64,000 nucleotides of DNA, from the NCBI GenBank assembly GCA_964571135.1, contig CAZMZW010000005.1:62001-126000 (forward strand). The letters run 5' to 3'. Positions 18,013-25,990 of the stretch are shown here, piece after piece; the stretch's first letter is position 1, and each line of letters starts with the position of its first letter. The translations under genes and the position numbers were made by a program. A model generated the notes under the pieces. It was not told the DNA's origin, did no database searches, and saw nothing but the letters and a program-made list of their open reading frames with translations. This stretch comes from CAZMZW01 sp964571135. GTDB lineage: Bacteria; Chloroflexota; Anaerolineae; Anaerolineales; Anaerolineaceae.

Positions 18013-18090
18013 TTCTATCAGAAAGCATGATTGATTTGAAAGATTCTTGTCTTTAATAAAAATCTAATAACTTTATACTAAACTTATATC

Positions 18091-18096
18091 TATAAT
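18091..18096 (+). promoter_or_regulatory. Candidate -10 box of clpP
   Basis: TATAAT lies 28 bases before the clpP start in a very AT-rich stretch. The -35 region (around 18068-18073) is weak, so only the -10 is proposed. Confidence 0.4.
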
Positions 18097-18124
18097 AATC
18101 TTAACCAAGATAAGGAGTAGTTCA

Positions 18125-18712
18125 ATGGGAAATGTCCATGTCCCGTTTGTTTTTGAACAGACAGCGCAGGGTGCCAGGCAGGTGGATGTTTATTCACGCC
18201 TCTTATCGCAGCGTATCGTTATCCTGACCGGGGAGATCACCGATGAATCCGCAGACATCCTGATCGCCCAATTATTCTATCTGGAAGCCGAGGATCAAAA
18301 AAAGGATATTTATTTTTATATCAACAGCCCCGGTGGAATTGTTACCGCGGGGATGGCGATGTATGATGTGATGCAGTTCATTAAATGCCCGATATCCACC
18401 ATTTGCCTGGGTCAGGCCGCTTCCATGGCAGCTGTCCTGTTGGCCGCCGGAGCCAAGGGAAAACGCCTGGCATTACCCCATTCACGGATATTGATCCATC
18501 AGCCCCTGGGTGGTGCCAGCGGACAGGCAACGGATATTCAGATCCAGGCCAAAGAGATCATGCATACCCGCGAGATATTGAATACGATCTTATGCACGCA
18601 TACAGGGCAAAGTATGGATGTGATTCGCAAGGATACTGAGCGGGATTATTTCCTGAGTGCCGAAGAGGCTAAAAAATATGGCTTGATTGATCAGGTTGTG
18701 GATAAGAGATAA
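18125..18712 (+). CDS. clpP: ATP-dependent Clp protease proteolytic subunit
   Basis: A 195-residue ClpP of normal length. The catalytic triad is visible: Ser100 in GQAASMAA, His125 in ILIHQP and Asp170 in KDTERD; the oxyanion strand INSPGG and the LGGASGQATDI handle loop are also present. It forms the two-ring serine peptidase that degrades proteins unfolded by ClpX or ClpA/C in the cytosol. AAGGAG sits eight bases before the ATG. No Clp ATPase gene is adjacent; the gene stands alone with its own terminator. Confidence 0.97.
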   Translation: MGNVHVPFVFEQTAQGARQVDVYSRLLSQRIVILTGEITDESADILIAQLFYLEAEDQKKDIYFYINSPGGIVTAGMAMYDVMQFIKCPISTICLGQAASMAAVLLAAGAKGKRLALPHSRILIHQPLGGASGQATDIQIQAKEIMHTREILNTILCTHTGQSMDVIRKDTERDYFLSAEEAKKYGLIDQVVDKR

Positions 18713-18734
18713 GGCAGATTATTTATGGATACAA

Positions 18735-18764
18735 AAAACAGGTTTCCATTTGGAAACCTGTTTT
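18735..18764. terminator. Bidirectional Rho-independent terminator
   Basis: A perfect 13-bp stem AAAACAGGTTTCC / GGAAACCTGTTTT with an ATTT loop, between the convergent clpP and cupin genes. It has T-rich exits on both strands. Confidence 0.92.
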
Positions 18765-18783
18765 CATTTTACGAACCACTCGT

Positions 18784-19167
18784 TTAAACGTGGTCGTTTT
18801 CGTCAGCCATGGCATCCTTTTTAGTCTTGTGGATTTTTCCATCCGGATGGTTGGGCGGGGTGTAAATGGTATAAAGTTTGAGCATGGCGGTCTTGGATGT
18901 GTTGATCACATTGTGTTCCGTACCCTGGGGAACAATAAATACATCCCCAGCTTTTACATCCTGGGAAACGCCGTTCATGACCACATTCGCTTCCCCTTCC
19001 TCAACGCGAAAGAACTGATCCACCTTTGTATGTACTTCCACGCCTATGTCTTCACTGGGTTGGAGTGCCATCACAACCAACTGCATATTCTTTGCTGTAT
19101 AGAGCACCTGGCGAAAGTATGTATTTTCTATGGTTTTCTTTTCAATATTGGTTTTATAACCGGTCAT
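18784..19167 (-). CDS. Cupin-domain protein
   Basis: ATG at 19167 is chosen because AAGGAG lies six bases before it; an in-frame TTG two codons earlier overlaps that spacer. The 127-residue product is a single cupin: motif 1 VEVHTKVDQFFRVEEGEANVV and motif 2 DVFIVPQGTEHNVIN, with His and Glu residues positioned to hold one metal ion. Small cupins of this type (mannose-6-phosphate isomerase-like) may be enzymes or sugar-binding proteins; the substrate cannot be told. It is monocistronic, convergent with clpP. Confidence 0.88.
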   Translation of the reverse strand: MTGYKTNIEKKTIENTYFRQVLYTAKNMQLVVMALQPSEDIGVEVHTKVDQFFRVEEGEANVVMNGVSQDVKAGDVFIVPQGTEHNVINTSKTAMLKLYTIYTPPNHPDGKIHKTKKDAMADENDHV

Positions 19168-19331
19168 AGCCAACTCCTTTTATAAAATTGATAATTAATT
19201 ATATAACTAATATGGTCCAGGGAAAGATTATTATTTTATTTTCTACCAGAAAATATGGATGGGCAGCGGAATTAGTATTAGGATTTCCTGTCGGCTTGAT
19301 ATAGAATAATTAGAACATTGAGAACTTGTCT

Positions 19332-20192
19332 ATGAATCTATTTCTTAATATCCTGTTAATTTTCCTCCTTATCATTTTCTTGGGCTCATTTCTCCTGTCT
19401 TTTTATTTTACCCACCGCTATTATTTGAAAAATCCATCCAGCCCCGCGGATGTCGGATTACCTTTTGAAGAAGTGATCTTCAAATCCACAGATGGCTTGA
19501 TATTGGGTGGGTGGTGGATCCCTGCCAGCGGATCGGAAAAGGTTGTGATCCAGCTACACGGGCACGCCGGCAGCATGGATCCGGATATTCAGTATCTACC
19601 CACGCTTCATCAGCATGGCTGCAATGTGTTGATGTTTGATTTCCGTGGACATGGACGCAGCCAGGGCAGTATAGTCACCATTGGTTATCTCGAACGCCAG
19701 GATGTACTGGGCGCGATCGAGTTTGTCAAACAAAAAGGATTTAAAGATATTACCTTATTGGGGTTTTCCATGGGTGGCGTATTGGCCATTCTGGTCGGAG
19801 CGGTCAGTCTGGATGTAAAGGCGGTCATCAGCGACAGCGCCCCAGTGCATCTGACCACTGCCATGCGCGAAAGGATTGTGGAGCTGGGTGTTCCCCGCTT
19901 TGCAGCGGCTGCCATTGCCTGGTTGATCGTGGCAGCAACCTCCCTCCGGCTGGGGGCAAACCTGTTCGATTACGATGCAGCCTGCTGGGTGGGCAGGATT
20001 GCTCCCCGTCCGCTGTATCTATTGCATGGAGGAGCCGATCGATATGTGCCGGATTTTGATGAACTGGTCAAGGCGGCAGGTCCATCGGCTCAGGTGTGGG
20101 ATGTTCCTGACATTGGGCATACCCAAGTGATCAATGTACTCCACGAGGAATACTTGCGCCGCCTGGCAAAATTTATTGATAAGAATTTATAA
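19332..20192 (+). CDS. Membrane-anchored alpha/beta hydrolase
   Basis: The start is placed at ATG 19332; a TTG two codons upstream is also open, and neither has a strong ribosome site. The 286-residue protein has an N-terminal membrane helix (about 5-28) and an alpha/beta-hydrolase fold: oxyanion motif QLHGHAGS, DFRGHGRS, nucleophile elbow GFSMGG, and late acid/His positions in HGGADRYVPD and DIGHTQV. It should be an esterase or peptidase-like hydrolase facing the outside or tethered to the membrane; the substrate is unknown. An MFS carrier gene follows after 27 bases. Confidence 0.87.
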   Translation: MNLFLNILLIFLLIIFLGSFLLSFYFTHRYYLKNPSSPADVGLPFEEVIFKSTDGLILGGWWIPASGSEKVVIQLHGHAGSMDPDIQYLPTLHQHGCNVLMFDFRGHGRSQGSIVTIGYLERQDVLGAIEFVKQKGFKDITLLGFSMGGVLAILVGAVSLDVKAVISDSAPVHLTTAMRERIVELGVPRFAAAAIAWLIVAATSLRLGANLFDYDAACWVGRIAPRPLYLLHGGADRYVPDFDELVKAAGPSAQVWDVPDIGHTQVINVLHEEYLRRLAKFIDKNL

Positions 20193-20219
20193 CAAATCTG
20201 GTATCAAAAAGAGGAGAAT

Positions 20220-21746
20220 ATGGAAAAAGAAAAGAAAATGCGCTGGTACGATTTCATCAGCATTAATTTATTCTGGCTTGGATTGAACATCCGCAACAAC
20301 GCTGTGGGGAATATCTTCATGCCTTACATGGTAGCTATTTTTGTTTCAGAGAGCATCCGCAATACCGCCCTGGGGATGATGCGCACAGCTGGGCTGGTCA
20401 TTGCCATGCTTGTTCAGCCTGCCATGGGGTTGCTCAGCGACCGCTCCACTTCGCGCTTCGGTCGCCGCCGACCGTTTATTTTTGTAGGGGTGATCCTGGA
20501 TTTGATTTTTCTGGCTTTCATTGCACTTTCCTGGAATTACGCCTCTCTTCTGGTGGCTGTTTTATTGATCCAATTTTCCTCCAATATTTCGCATGGCCCA
20601 CTGCAGGCTTTTATCCCTGACCAGGTTCCAGAGAAACACAGAGGCCTGGCTTCCGCGGTTAAAGCCATTTTCGAATTGCTGCCTCTCATCCTGCTGGCTT
20701 TTACGATTGCCAAGCTGGTGGGCAATGGGCAGTTCCAATGGGCAGTGTTCGCGACCGGGGCAAGCCTGTTGGTGATTATGTTATTGACCATGGTACTTGT
20801 GAAAGAAGAACCTCTAAAGGAGAAATCCCGTGAACCCCTGGGTCCCCCGATGGTGCGTGTTCTGGGCGTACTGGCGGGTATTGTGATTGGCGCACTGGCT
20901 GGTCTGGCTGTTGCAGCGCTTTTAGGCGGAGCAGCCGGTTTGATTGCGCGCCTATTTACCAGCAGTCAAACAGCTCAGGCAATTGCGGTCGCTTTTGGTG
21001 GAGTGATATGGATGGCAGTGGCAGTGGTGGTTGGGGTATGGTCAGGTGCTCTCATTGCCCTCCTGGGACCTCAAAAAGTCATGCGGTTGACGATCAGCGC
21101 AGTGCAAAATTACTTCTCGAAAAATAGGACCAGGGTGGATAAGGCGATAACGGAGAATTCTTCTTTTACCTGGTGGGTGGTCAACCGTCTGATGTTCCTG
21201 GCGGCCATCACTTCCATACAGGGTTTTGCCCCCTATTTCTTGATGTATGCCTTCAAGATCACCAATGAGGCAGCTGCCGCAATGACTGGCAATCTGATTA
21301 TGATCGTGGGCATCTTTACCTTATTATCTGCCATTCCTTCGGGCTGGCTATCCGATAAGTTTGGGCATAAACGCCTGGTGGCATTAAGCGGCATCTTCGC
21401 TGCTGTGGGTGGGTTTCTCCTGCTGGGGACCATCTGGCTGCCCAATATGACCTTGATCCTGGTGGCGGGCTGTATCCTTGGATTGGCGACCGGTTTGTTT
21501 ATGACCACCAATTGGGCGTTAGGCACAAAAGTAGTGCCTCCTGCAGAAGCGGGTCGTTACCTGGGAATTTCGAACCTGGCGGGTGCTGGCGCAGGTATGA
21601 TCGGCAGTGGCATAGGCGGACCTGTGGCGGATTCTCTTAACGGTGTTTTACCCGGGCTGGGTTACTTTTCCATTTTCGCCAGTTACGGTGTTTTATTTGT
21701 ACTGTGTGTGGTCACCCTTCGCTGGGTGAAAGAGGAGAAGGTCTAG
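20220..21746 (+). CDS. MFS transporter with an additional central membrane segment
   Basis: A 508-residue major facilitator. The N-half has the MFS motif A region LLSDRSTSRFGRRRPFIF, as in sugar/cation symporters of the sucrose/GPH-like group, and the C-half repeats it in WLSDKFGHKRLVAL. Between the halves, about residues 215-290, is an unusual Gly/Ala-rich stretch with two or more extra hydrophobic segments, giving about 14 helices rather than 12. GAGGAG precedes the ATG. The substrate is unknown. It is 27 bases after the hydrolase gene and likely co-transcribed, and it is convergent with the DeoC-like gene three bases away. Confidence 0.87.
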   Translation: MEKEKKMRWYDFISINLFWLGLNIRNNAVGNIFMPYMVAIFVSESIRNTALGMMRTAGLVIAMLVQPAMGLLSDRSTSRFGRRRPFIFVGVILDLIFLAFIALSWNYASLLVAVLLIQFSSNISHGPLQAFIPDQVPEKHRGLASAVKAIFELLPLILLAFTIAKLVGNGQFQWAVFATGASLLVIMLLTMVLVKEEPLKEKSREPLGPPMVRVLGVLAGIVIGALAGLAVAALLGGAAGLIARLFTSSQTAQAIAVAFGGVIWMAVAVVVGVWSGALIALLGPQKVMRLTISAVQNYFSKNRTRVDKAITENSSFTWWVVNRLMFLAAITSIQGFAPYFLMYAFKITNEAAAAMTGNLIMIVGIFTLLSAIPSGWLSDKFGHKRLVALSGIFAAVGGFLLLGTIWLPNMTLILVAGCILGLATGLFMTTNWALGTKVVPPAEAGRYLGISNLAGAGAGMIGSGIGGPVADSLNGVLPGLGYFSIFASYGVLFVLCVVTLRWVKEEKV

Positions 21747-21749
21747 GGT

Positions 21750-22448
21750 TTACTTCTTTTTCTTAAACTCTTCCAGGATCTCAAAGGTGGCGGTGGCGCC
21801 CAGGCGTGAAGCACCTGCGTCCATCAATGCAAAGGCACTTTCCAGCGAACGGACGCCCTGGGCTGCTTTTACTTGCACTTTTGGACCAACCGTCTCCCAC
21901 ATGAGTTTAATATCCTCAGGGGTGGCACCGCTGGGGTCAAACCCGGTGGAGGTCTTGACAAAATCCGCGCCGGCTCCAGCGGCCAGTTTACATGCTCGCA
22001 CGATCTCTTCTTTGGTCAGGTAGCCGTTACTGGTGATCACCTTGACCAGGATGCCGGCTTGATGACCCAGTTCCACCACTGCGTGGATCTCATCACGCAC
22101 ATAGGCATCTTCATGCGAATGCAGCTTGATCAGGTTCAATACCATGTCAATTTCGCGGGCACCGTTTTCCAGCGCATTCTGGGCTTCACACAATTTTGTC
22201 TTGGTGGTATGTCCACCGTGCGGGAAACCCAGAGGAATGGCTGGCAGAACAGTTGAACCCTTGAGGATTTTGGCTGCCAGGGGAATATAAGTGGGCTGCA
22301 CATGTACGGATGCCACCCCATACTCCAGTGCTTTTTCACAGCCGGCGATGATCTCGGCTTCGGTAAGTGTGGGTTTAATGAGGGTGTGATCGAAAAGTCT
22401 CACGAACTGTCCGTAGATAATTGTCCGGCTATTAAAAAGTGGCTGCAT
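21750..22448 (-). CDS. deoC: Deoxyribose-phosphate aldolase family protein (DeoC-like)
   Basis: A 232-residue class I aldolase-like protein, ATG preceded by GAGG. The three catalytic positions are kept: Asp101 in EIDMVLNL, Schiff-base Lys165 in FVKTSTGF and Lys194 in VQVKAAQG. DeoC splits 2-deoxyribose-5-phosphate into glyceraldehyde-3-phosphate and acetaldehyde in deoxynucleoside breakdown. Several motifs differ from common DeoC: HVQPTYI instead of the usual CVNP block, GFPHGGHTT instead of GFPxGxxTT, VKVITSNGYL where an acidic residue is usual, and KAAQGVR instead of KAAGGIR. A related aldolase activity is therefore possible. It stands alone on the minus strand. Confidence 0.85.
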   Translation of the reverse strand: MQPLFNSRTIIYGQFVRLFDHTLIKPTLTEAEIIAGCEKALEYGVASVHVQPTYIPLAAKILKGSTVLPAIPLGFPHGGHTTKTKLCEAQNALENGAREIDMVLNLIKLHSHEDAYVRDEIHAVVELGHQAGILVKVITSNGYLTKEEIVRACKLAAGAGADFVKTSTGFDPSGATPEDIKLMWETVGPKVQVKAAQGVRSLESAFALMDAGASRLGATATFEILEEFKKKK

Positions 22449-22564
22449 TTGAACCTCGCAAGGATCAGATGATCTTATTTTAATGCATTATTATTGCCAT
22501 CCGCCAGATAGAAGGTTCATCTGATTTTTTTTGTGGGGGAAATTACTTTATCGAAATTCAGCTC

Positions 22565-22593
22565 TTGACAAAGGTGGAATTATTGTATAGAAT
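22565..22593 (+). promoter_or_regulatory. Promoter of the ABC-2 export operon
   Basis: A consensus -35 TTGACA (22565-22570), a 17-base spacer and -10 TAGAAT (22588-22593), one base from consensus. Confidence 0.85.
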
Positions 22594-22617
22594 ACTCTGT
22601 AACATAGAGTACTCTAT
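22586..22617 (+). promoter_or_regulatory. Operator overlapping the -10 box and start region
   Basis: A perfect 14-bp palindrome ATAGAGTACTCTAT (22604-22617) follows an imperfect copy, TAGAATACTCT, at 22588-22598, 17 bases upstream. The two half-identical sites cover the -10 and the transcription start, the position expected for a repressor. The winged-helix protein encoded third in the operon is the obvious candidate to bind them. Confidence 0.7.
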
Positions 22618-22630
22618 AAGGAACTATCAA

Positions 22631-23200
22631 ATGAACATCTCTCCTAACGAAGCCGAAGAAGCATTGGCGGCCATCCAAAGAATGACGCAGAAGACCCGCC
22701 ACTCGATTGCCAGCAGCGGCGCCTACATTTTCTTGATCGTCACTGGCATCATCTGGTTGGTCGGATTTCTATCCAACCAGTTCTTGACCGGTGAAATCGT
22801 AGGATATATCTGGACAGGGATTAGCCTTCTTGGTACCGCTCTTTCCATCCTGCTCGGCATCCGGATGGTCCCGCGTGTTCGCGGGCCATCAACAGCCGCC
22901 ACCGCAAAGCGAGCCGGCATCTTCTGGCTCTTCCTGGTCTTTTACTGCATTGCCGCCATTGCAATTGCCCACCCCACGGACGGGAGACAATTGACTATGT
23001 TCATCATCCTGTTCATCATGATCGGCCAGCTGGCCATGGGCATGCTGACCTCCTTTGCCTCTGTTTGGTGGGCGCTGCCGATCACCACCCTGGCGTTGAT
23101 CAGCTATTTTCTGCTGCCTGGATTTTTCTATCTCTGCATGGCCATCCTGGGTGGCGGTGGGATGATCGTCCTTGGCTTGTATATTCGCACGAGGTGGTAG
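22631..23200 (+). CDS. Four- to five-helix membrane protein of an ABC-2 operon
   Basis: Translation is placed at ATG 22631, with AAGGA upstream; the frame is open further upstream, but that part is promoter and operator DNA. The 189-residue protein starts with a short helical stretch NEAEEALAAIQRMTQKTRH and then has about five membrane helices with a WxxG-rich pattern. I recognise no family function. Similar small membrane proteins accompany winged-helix regulators and ABC-2 exporters. It is the first gene of the operon, four bases before the regulator gene. Confidence 0.8.
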   Translation: MNISPNEAEEALAAIQRMTQKTRHSIASSGAYIFLIVTGIIWLVGFLSNQFLTGEIVGYIWTGISLLGTALSILLGIRMVPRVRGPSTAATAKRAGIFWLFLVFYCIAAIAIAHPTDGRQLTMFIILFIMIGQLAMGMLTSFASVWWALPITTLALISYFLLPGFFYLCMAILGGGGMIVLGLYIRTRW

Positions 23201-23203
23201 GTC

Positions 23204-23497
23204 ATGGCCGTACTAAATGAAACCATTCACCAGCCGGTGCGCCTGCGCATCATGGCTGCCCTGGTCACTCTGGAGATGGGTAATGAGGTGGACTTCACCT
23301 ACTTGCGTGGCTTGCTGCAAGTCACCGATGGCAACCTGGGCGCCCACCTGCGTAAACTGGAAGAAGCCGGTTACATCGCTGTCAACAAAACCTTCGTTGA
23401 GCGCAAACCGCGTACTTTCGTTGCCGCCACCACTACAGGACGCAAGGTCTTCCAGGCGCATGTGGCGGCATTGGAATTGATCCTGAAAAAGAAGTGA
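23204..23497 (+). CDS. Winged-helix transcriptional regulator (HTH_34 type)
   Basis: A 97-residue ArsR/MarR-like one-domain regulator: HQPVRLRIMAALVTL, FTYLRGLLQVTDGNLGAHLRKLEEAGYI as the DNA-binding helix-turn-helix, and a wing KTFVERKPRTFVAATTTGRKVF. It matches the short regulators often encoded next to ABC exporters. It has no metal ligands or sensor domain, so the signal may be a small molecule or simply protein level. It overlaps the following ATPase gene by four bases (GTGA), and the palindrome at 22604-22617 is its likely operator. Confidence 0.88.
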   Translation: MAVLNETIHQPVRLRIMAALVTLEMGNEVDFTYLRGLLQVTDGNLGAHLRKLEEAGYIAVNKTFVERKPRTFVAATTTGRKVFQAHVAALELILKKK

Positions 23498-24429
23498 AGA
23501 AAGATATGAATACAATTGTGCAAGTTGAAGGATTACGCAAGGTTTATGGCGCGACTGTGGCCGTGGATGATATCTCATTTGAGGTCCGTGAAGGTGAGAT
23601 CTTTGGGATGGTCGGCACGAACGGTGCCGGCAAGACCACTACTATTGAATGCCTGGAAGGTTTGCGCAAACCGGACCAGGGGAAGATCCGTGTTTTAGGA
23701 CTGGACCCGCAGCGCGACGGGCAGACCCTGAGGAAACGAACCGGGATGCAGTTGCAGCAGTCGAACCTGCCGGACCGGATGCGCGTTTGGGAAGCGCTGG
23801 ATCTGTATACCTCGTTCTACCCCAAAGCGGCTGACTGGAATGAACTGCTTTCGCAACTAGGGCTGGAGGAGAAACGCAATGCTCCCTTCTCTAAGCTGTC
23901 AGGTGGGCAAAAGCAGCGCCTGTTCATCGCCCTTGCGCTCCTTCCGGATCCACAGCTGGTCTTTCTGGATGAGCTAACCACCGGTCTTGACCCCCAGGCA
24001 CGGCATGCCATTTGGGATCTGGTACGCGACGTACAAGCCAAGGGTAAGACGGTCCTCTTAACCACCCATTTCATGGAAGAGGCCGAGCGCCTGTGCGACC
24101 GGGTAGCCATCCTCGACCATGGTCAGATCGTGAAGCTGGACACCCCGGAGGCACTGATTCACGGCCTGGATGCAGAGGAACGGGTTAGCTTCACCTTGGA
24201 TGGGGGCGTATCCCCTGAGTTGGAAAAAGTCCTGTCGCGAACTGGCCGCCTCGAGGTCCAGGGAGATCAGGTGACTATTCATGGGAAAAATGATCGCAAA
24301 GTCCCGCTGGTGAGCGAGGTGGTCAACCTGCTGACCAGGCAGGGAGTCCCGTTTCATGATCTGCGCAGCGAACAGTCTACCCTGGAAGATGTTTTCCTGA
24401 GCCTGACTGGTCGCATGATGAGAGAGTGA
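23494..24429 (+). CDS. ABC-2 exporter ATP-binding subunit
   Basis: A 311-residue ABC ATPase of the drug/lipid exporter (DrrA/CcmA) group. Motifs: Walker A GTNGAGKTTT, Q-loop QLQQSNLP, signature LSGGQKQR, Walker B LVFLDELTTGLD and switch His in TTHFMEEAE. The D-E-L-T-T sequence has Leu where Pro is nearly universal (DEPTTGLD). A C-terminal extension of about 90 residues is typical for this group. The start is either GTG 23494, overlapping the regulator stop, or ATG 23506; neither has a strong ribosome site. It powers the permease encoded next. Confidence 0.93.
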   Translation: MKKDMNTIVQVEGLRKVYGATVAVDDISFEVREGEIFGMVGTNGAGKTTTIECLEGLRKPDQGKIRVLGLDPQRDGQTLRKRTGMQLQQSNLPDRMRVWEALDLYTSFYPKAADWNELLSQLGLEEKRNAPFSKLSGGQKQRLFIALALLPDPQLVFLDELTTGLDPQARHAIWDLVRDVQAKGKTVLLTTHFMEEAERLCDRVAILDHGQIVKLDTPEALIHGLDAEERVSFTLDGGVSPELEKVLSRTGRLEVQGDQVTIHGKNDRKVPLVSEVVNLLTRQGVPFHDLRSEQSTLEDVFLSLTGRMMRE

Positions 24430-24437
24430 GGTGTATT

Positions 24438-25181
24438 ATGAAAAGTTTTTTGAAAATGACCTGGATGGAAGGAAAGCTTTTCCTGCGAGAGCCGGTAGGC
24501 GCCTTTTTTACACTGATCTTCCCACTGATCATGCTTTTCATCTTTGGCATAATATACTCCAATATACCTTCTGCAAATCCCAGCGGAGCGGGGTCAATCG
24601 ACGCTTTGATACCGAACTTTAGCGCGATGGTCATCGGGATGACCGGACTTATGTCATTGACTATCACCATGGCAACTTACCGCGAAAACGGAATCCTGCG
24701 CCGGCTGTGGACCACACCGGTAAGCCCGCTTGCGGTTATGGCCGCCCAGGTTATTGTAGCCTTTAGCATGACATGCCTGGGCATGCTCCTACTTCTCGTC
24801 GCCGGGAAACTGGTCTATCACGTGAGATTCGAAGGAAACGCCTTGAGCATGATGGGCGGGTTCATTCTCAGCAGCCTGAGTTTCTTTGGGATTGGATTTA
24901 TCCTGGCGGGCACCATGCCCACTGCTCGCACTGCACAGGTTGTGGCGATGGTGCTGCTTTATCCGATGTTGATATTCTCGGGAGCCGCCTGGCCGCGCGA
25001 AATGATGCCCGCGGCGATCCAGAAGGTCTCAGCCTTCATGCCGCTGACCTATGTGGTCAACCTGTTGAACGGACTATGGTCTGGCGAGCCATGGGGAGAT
25101 CACCTGCTGGATGTCGGTGTGCTGGCAGTCATGCTTCTGCTGGGGATCATCATCTCGGTGAAGACGTTCCGCTGGGAGTAG
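24438..25181 (+). CDS. ABC-2 type permease
   Basis: ATG 24438 is preferred (GAGTGAGGTG upstream); a GTG four codons earlier lies within the ribosome-site region. The 247-residue protein has six predicted helices and the ABC-2 permease pattern: an N-terminal cytoplasmic helix KSFLKMTWMEGKLFLREPVG, PLIMLFIFGI, then a central ITMATYRENGILRRLWTTPVSP elbow and a C-terminal FSGAAWPREMMP. With the preceding ATPase it should form a dimeric exporter for a lipid, peptide or drug. It is the last gene of the operon; an IS remnant follows ten or more bases later. Confidence 0.92.
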   Translation: MKSFLKMTWMEGKLFLREPVGAFFTLIFPLIMLFIFGIIYSNIPSANPSGAGSIDALIPNFSAMVIGMTGLMSLTITMATYRENGILRRLWTTPVSPLAVMAAQVIVAFSMTCLGMLLLLVAGKLVYHVRFEGNALSMMGGFILSSLSFFGIGFILAGTMPTARTAQVVAMVLLYPMLIFSGAAWPREMMPAAIQKVSAFMPLTYVVNLLNGLWSGEPWGDHLLDVGVLAVMLLLGIIISVKTFRWE

Positions 25182-25220
25182 AAGTGAACTGGAGAGGTAT
25201 AAGGTTTTTCCCCCGCCGGC

Positions 25221-25351
25221 GCAATGCGGGCTGGATTCCAGATCTTGTTGAAGCACTGGGTCGTCGAACGCTCCTTTGGATGGCTGGTTCGCCAATGTCA
25301 CATAACAAGAGATTACGAACGATACTAGAAACAAGTGAAGCATTTATCTAA
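25221..25351 (+). pseudogene. 3' remnant of an IS5-type transposase, frameshifted
   Basis: One frame reads GFQILLKHWVVERSFGWL followed by VRQCHITRDYERY and a stop at 25326; a second frame continues ETSEAFI and stops at 25351. Together they give the standard C-terminus of IS5-family DDE transposases (WVVERTFAWLxR ... DYER ... TSEAFI), where the Glu in VVER is the catalytic acid. The rest of the gene and both ends of the element are missing or unrecognisable, so it is a dead relic inserted or left directly behind the ABC permease gene. Confidence 0.85.
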
Positions 25352-25412
25352 ATCGCAATGATCCGATTGATGATTCGCAGGCTGGAAAGCATATGACTTT
25401 TCAGATATTCTC

Positions 25413-25442
25413 TTAGAATTCTTTACCGTGTTATTGTATAAT
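25413..25442 (+). promoter_or_regulatory. Candidate promoter of the 25490 operon
   Basis: TATAAT at 25437-25442 with a weak -35 TTAGAA at 25413-25418 (18-base spacer), 48 bases before the start codon. Confidence 0.45.
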
Positions 25443-25489
25443 GTTTTTAATGAGGAATTCAAAAATTTATTTCCCAAAGAGGTAATCTT

Positions 25490-25990
25490 ATGAAATCTGT
25501 TAGAAAAAGAATGCGTCAGTTGGTGGATTGGAACGCGGCTTTCTGGGCAGGTCTCATCAGCGGGGCAGCCTCCTTCATCCTGTGTTTATTATTCGCCGGA
25601 GTATTGGTTAAGAGCCCCTGGTTCTATACCCGTCTCGTATCCTCCCTCATTTTCGGATCGCGGGTTCTGATCACCCCATCCGTTTTTGATCTTGGATACC
25701 TGCTGACCGGATTAGCCATCCATATGATCGTTGCCTTGCTCATTGCCATGCTGATTGCCATCATCGTGCATAAATATGGCATATTGATCAGCTTGGTAGG
25801 TGGGGCAGTCATTGGGCTGGCGGTCTATGTCATCGGTTTTTATGCTTTTTCTCGTTTTTTCCCATGGCTTGTTCCTTTCCGAAGTATGCTGTTCCTGGCC
25901 GAATTCATTTGCTATGGAGCATTGGCAGGTGGGTTGTATGAAGCAATGGAAGTGGAAGTATTCGTTCCAGAAGGGAGCCATCAACAATGA
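25490..25990 (+). CDS. Four-helix membrane protein, function unknown
   Basis: A 166-residue protein with AAAGAGGT before the ATG and four predicted membrane helices (about 15-38, 60-90, 94-118 and 125-150). The second half (GILISLVGGAVIGLAVYVIGFYAF) is Gly-rich as in compact helical bundles. I know no family for it. Its stop overlaps the start of the M48 protease gene by four bases (ATGA), so the two are made together and may act together at the membrane. Confidence 0.75.
   Translation: MKSVRKRMRQLVDWNAAFWAGLISGAASFILCLLFAGVLVKSPWFYTRLVSSLIFGSRVLITPSVFDLGYLLTGLAIHMIVALLIAMLIAIIVHKYGILISLVGGAVIGLAVYVIGFYAFSRFFPWLVPFRSMLFLAEFICYGALAGGLYEAMEVEVFVPEGSHQQ

Noticed and set aside
24773..25351. Plus-strand frame of 192 codons over the ABC permease
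   Set aside because: Most of it is a shadow of the permease; only its last codons belong to the IS5 remnant described.
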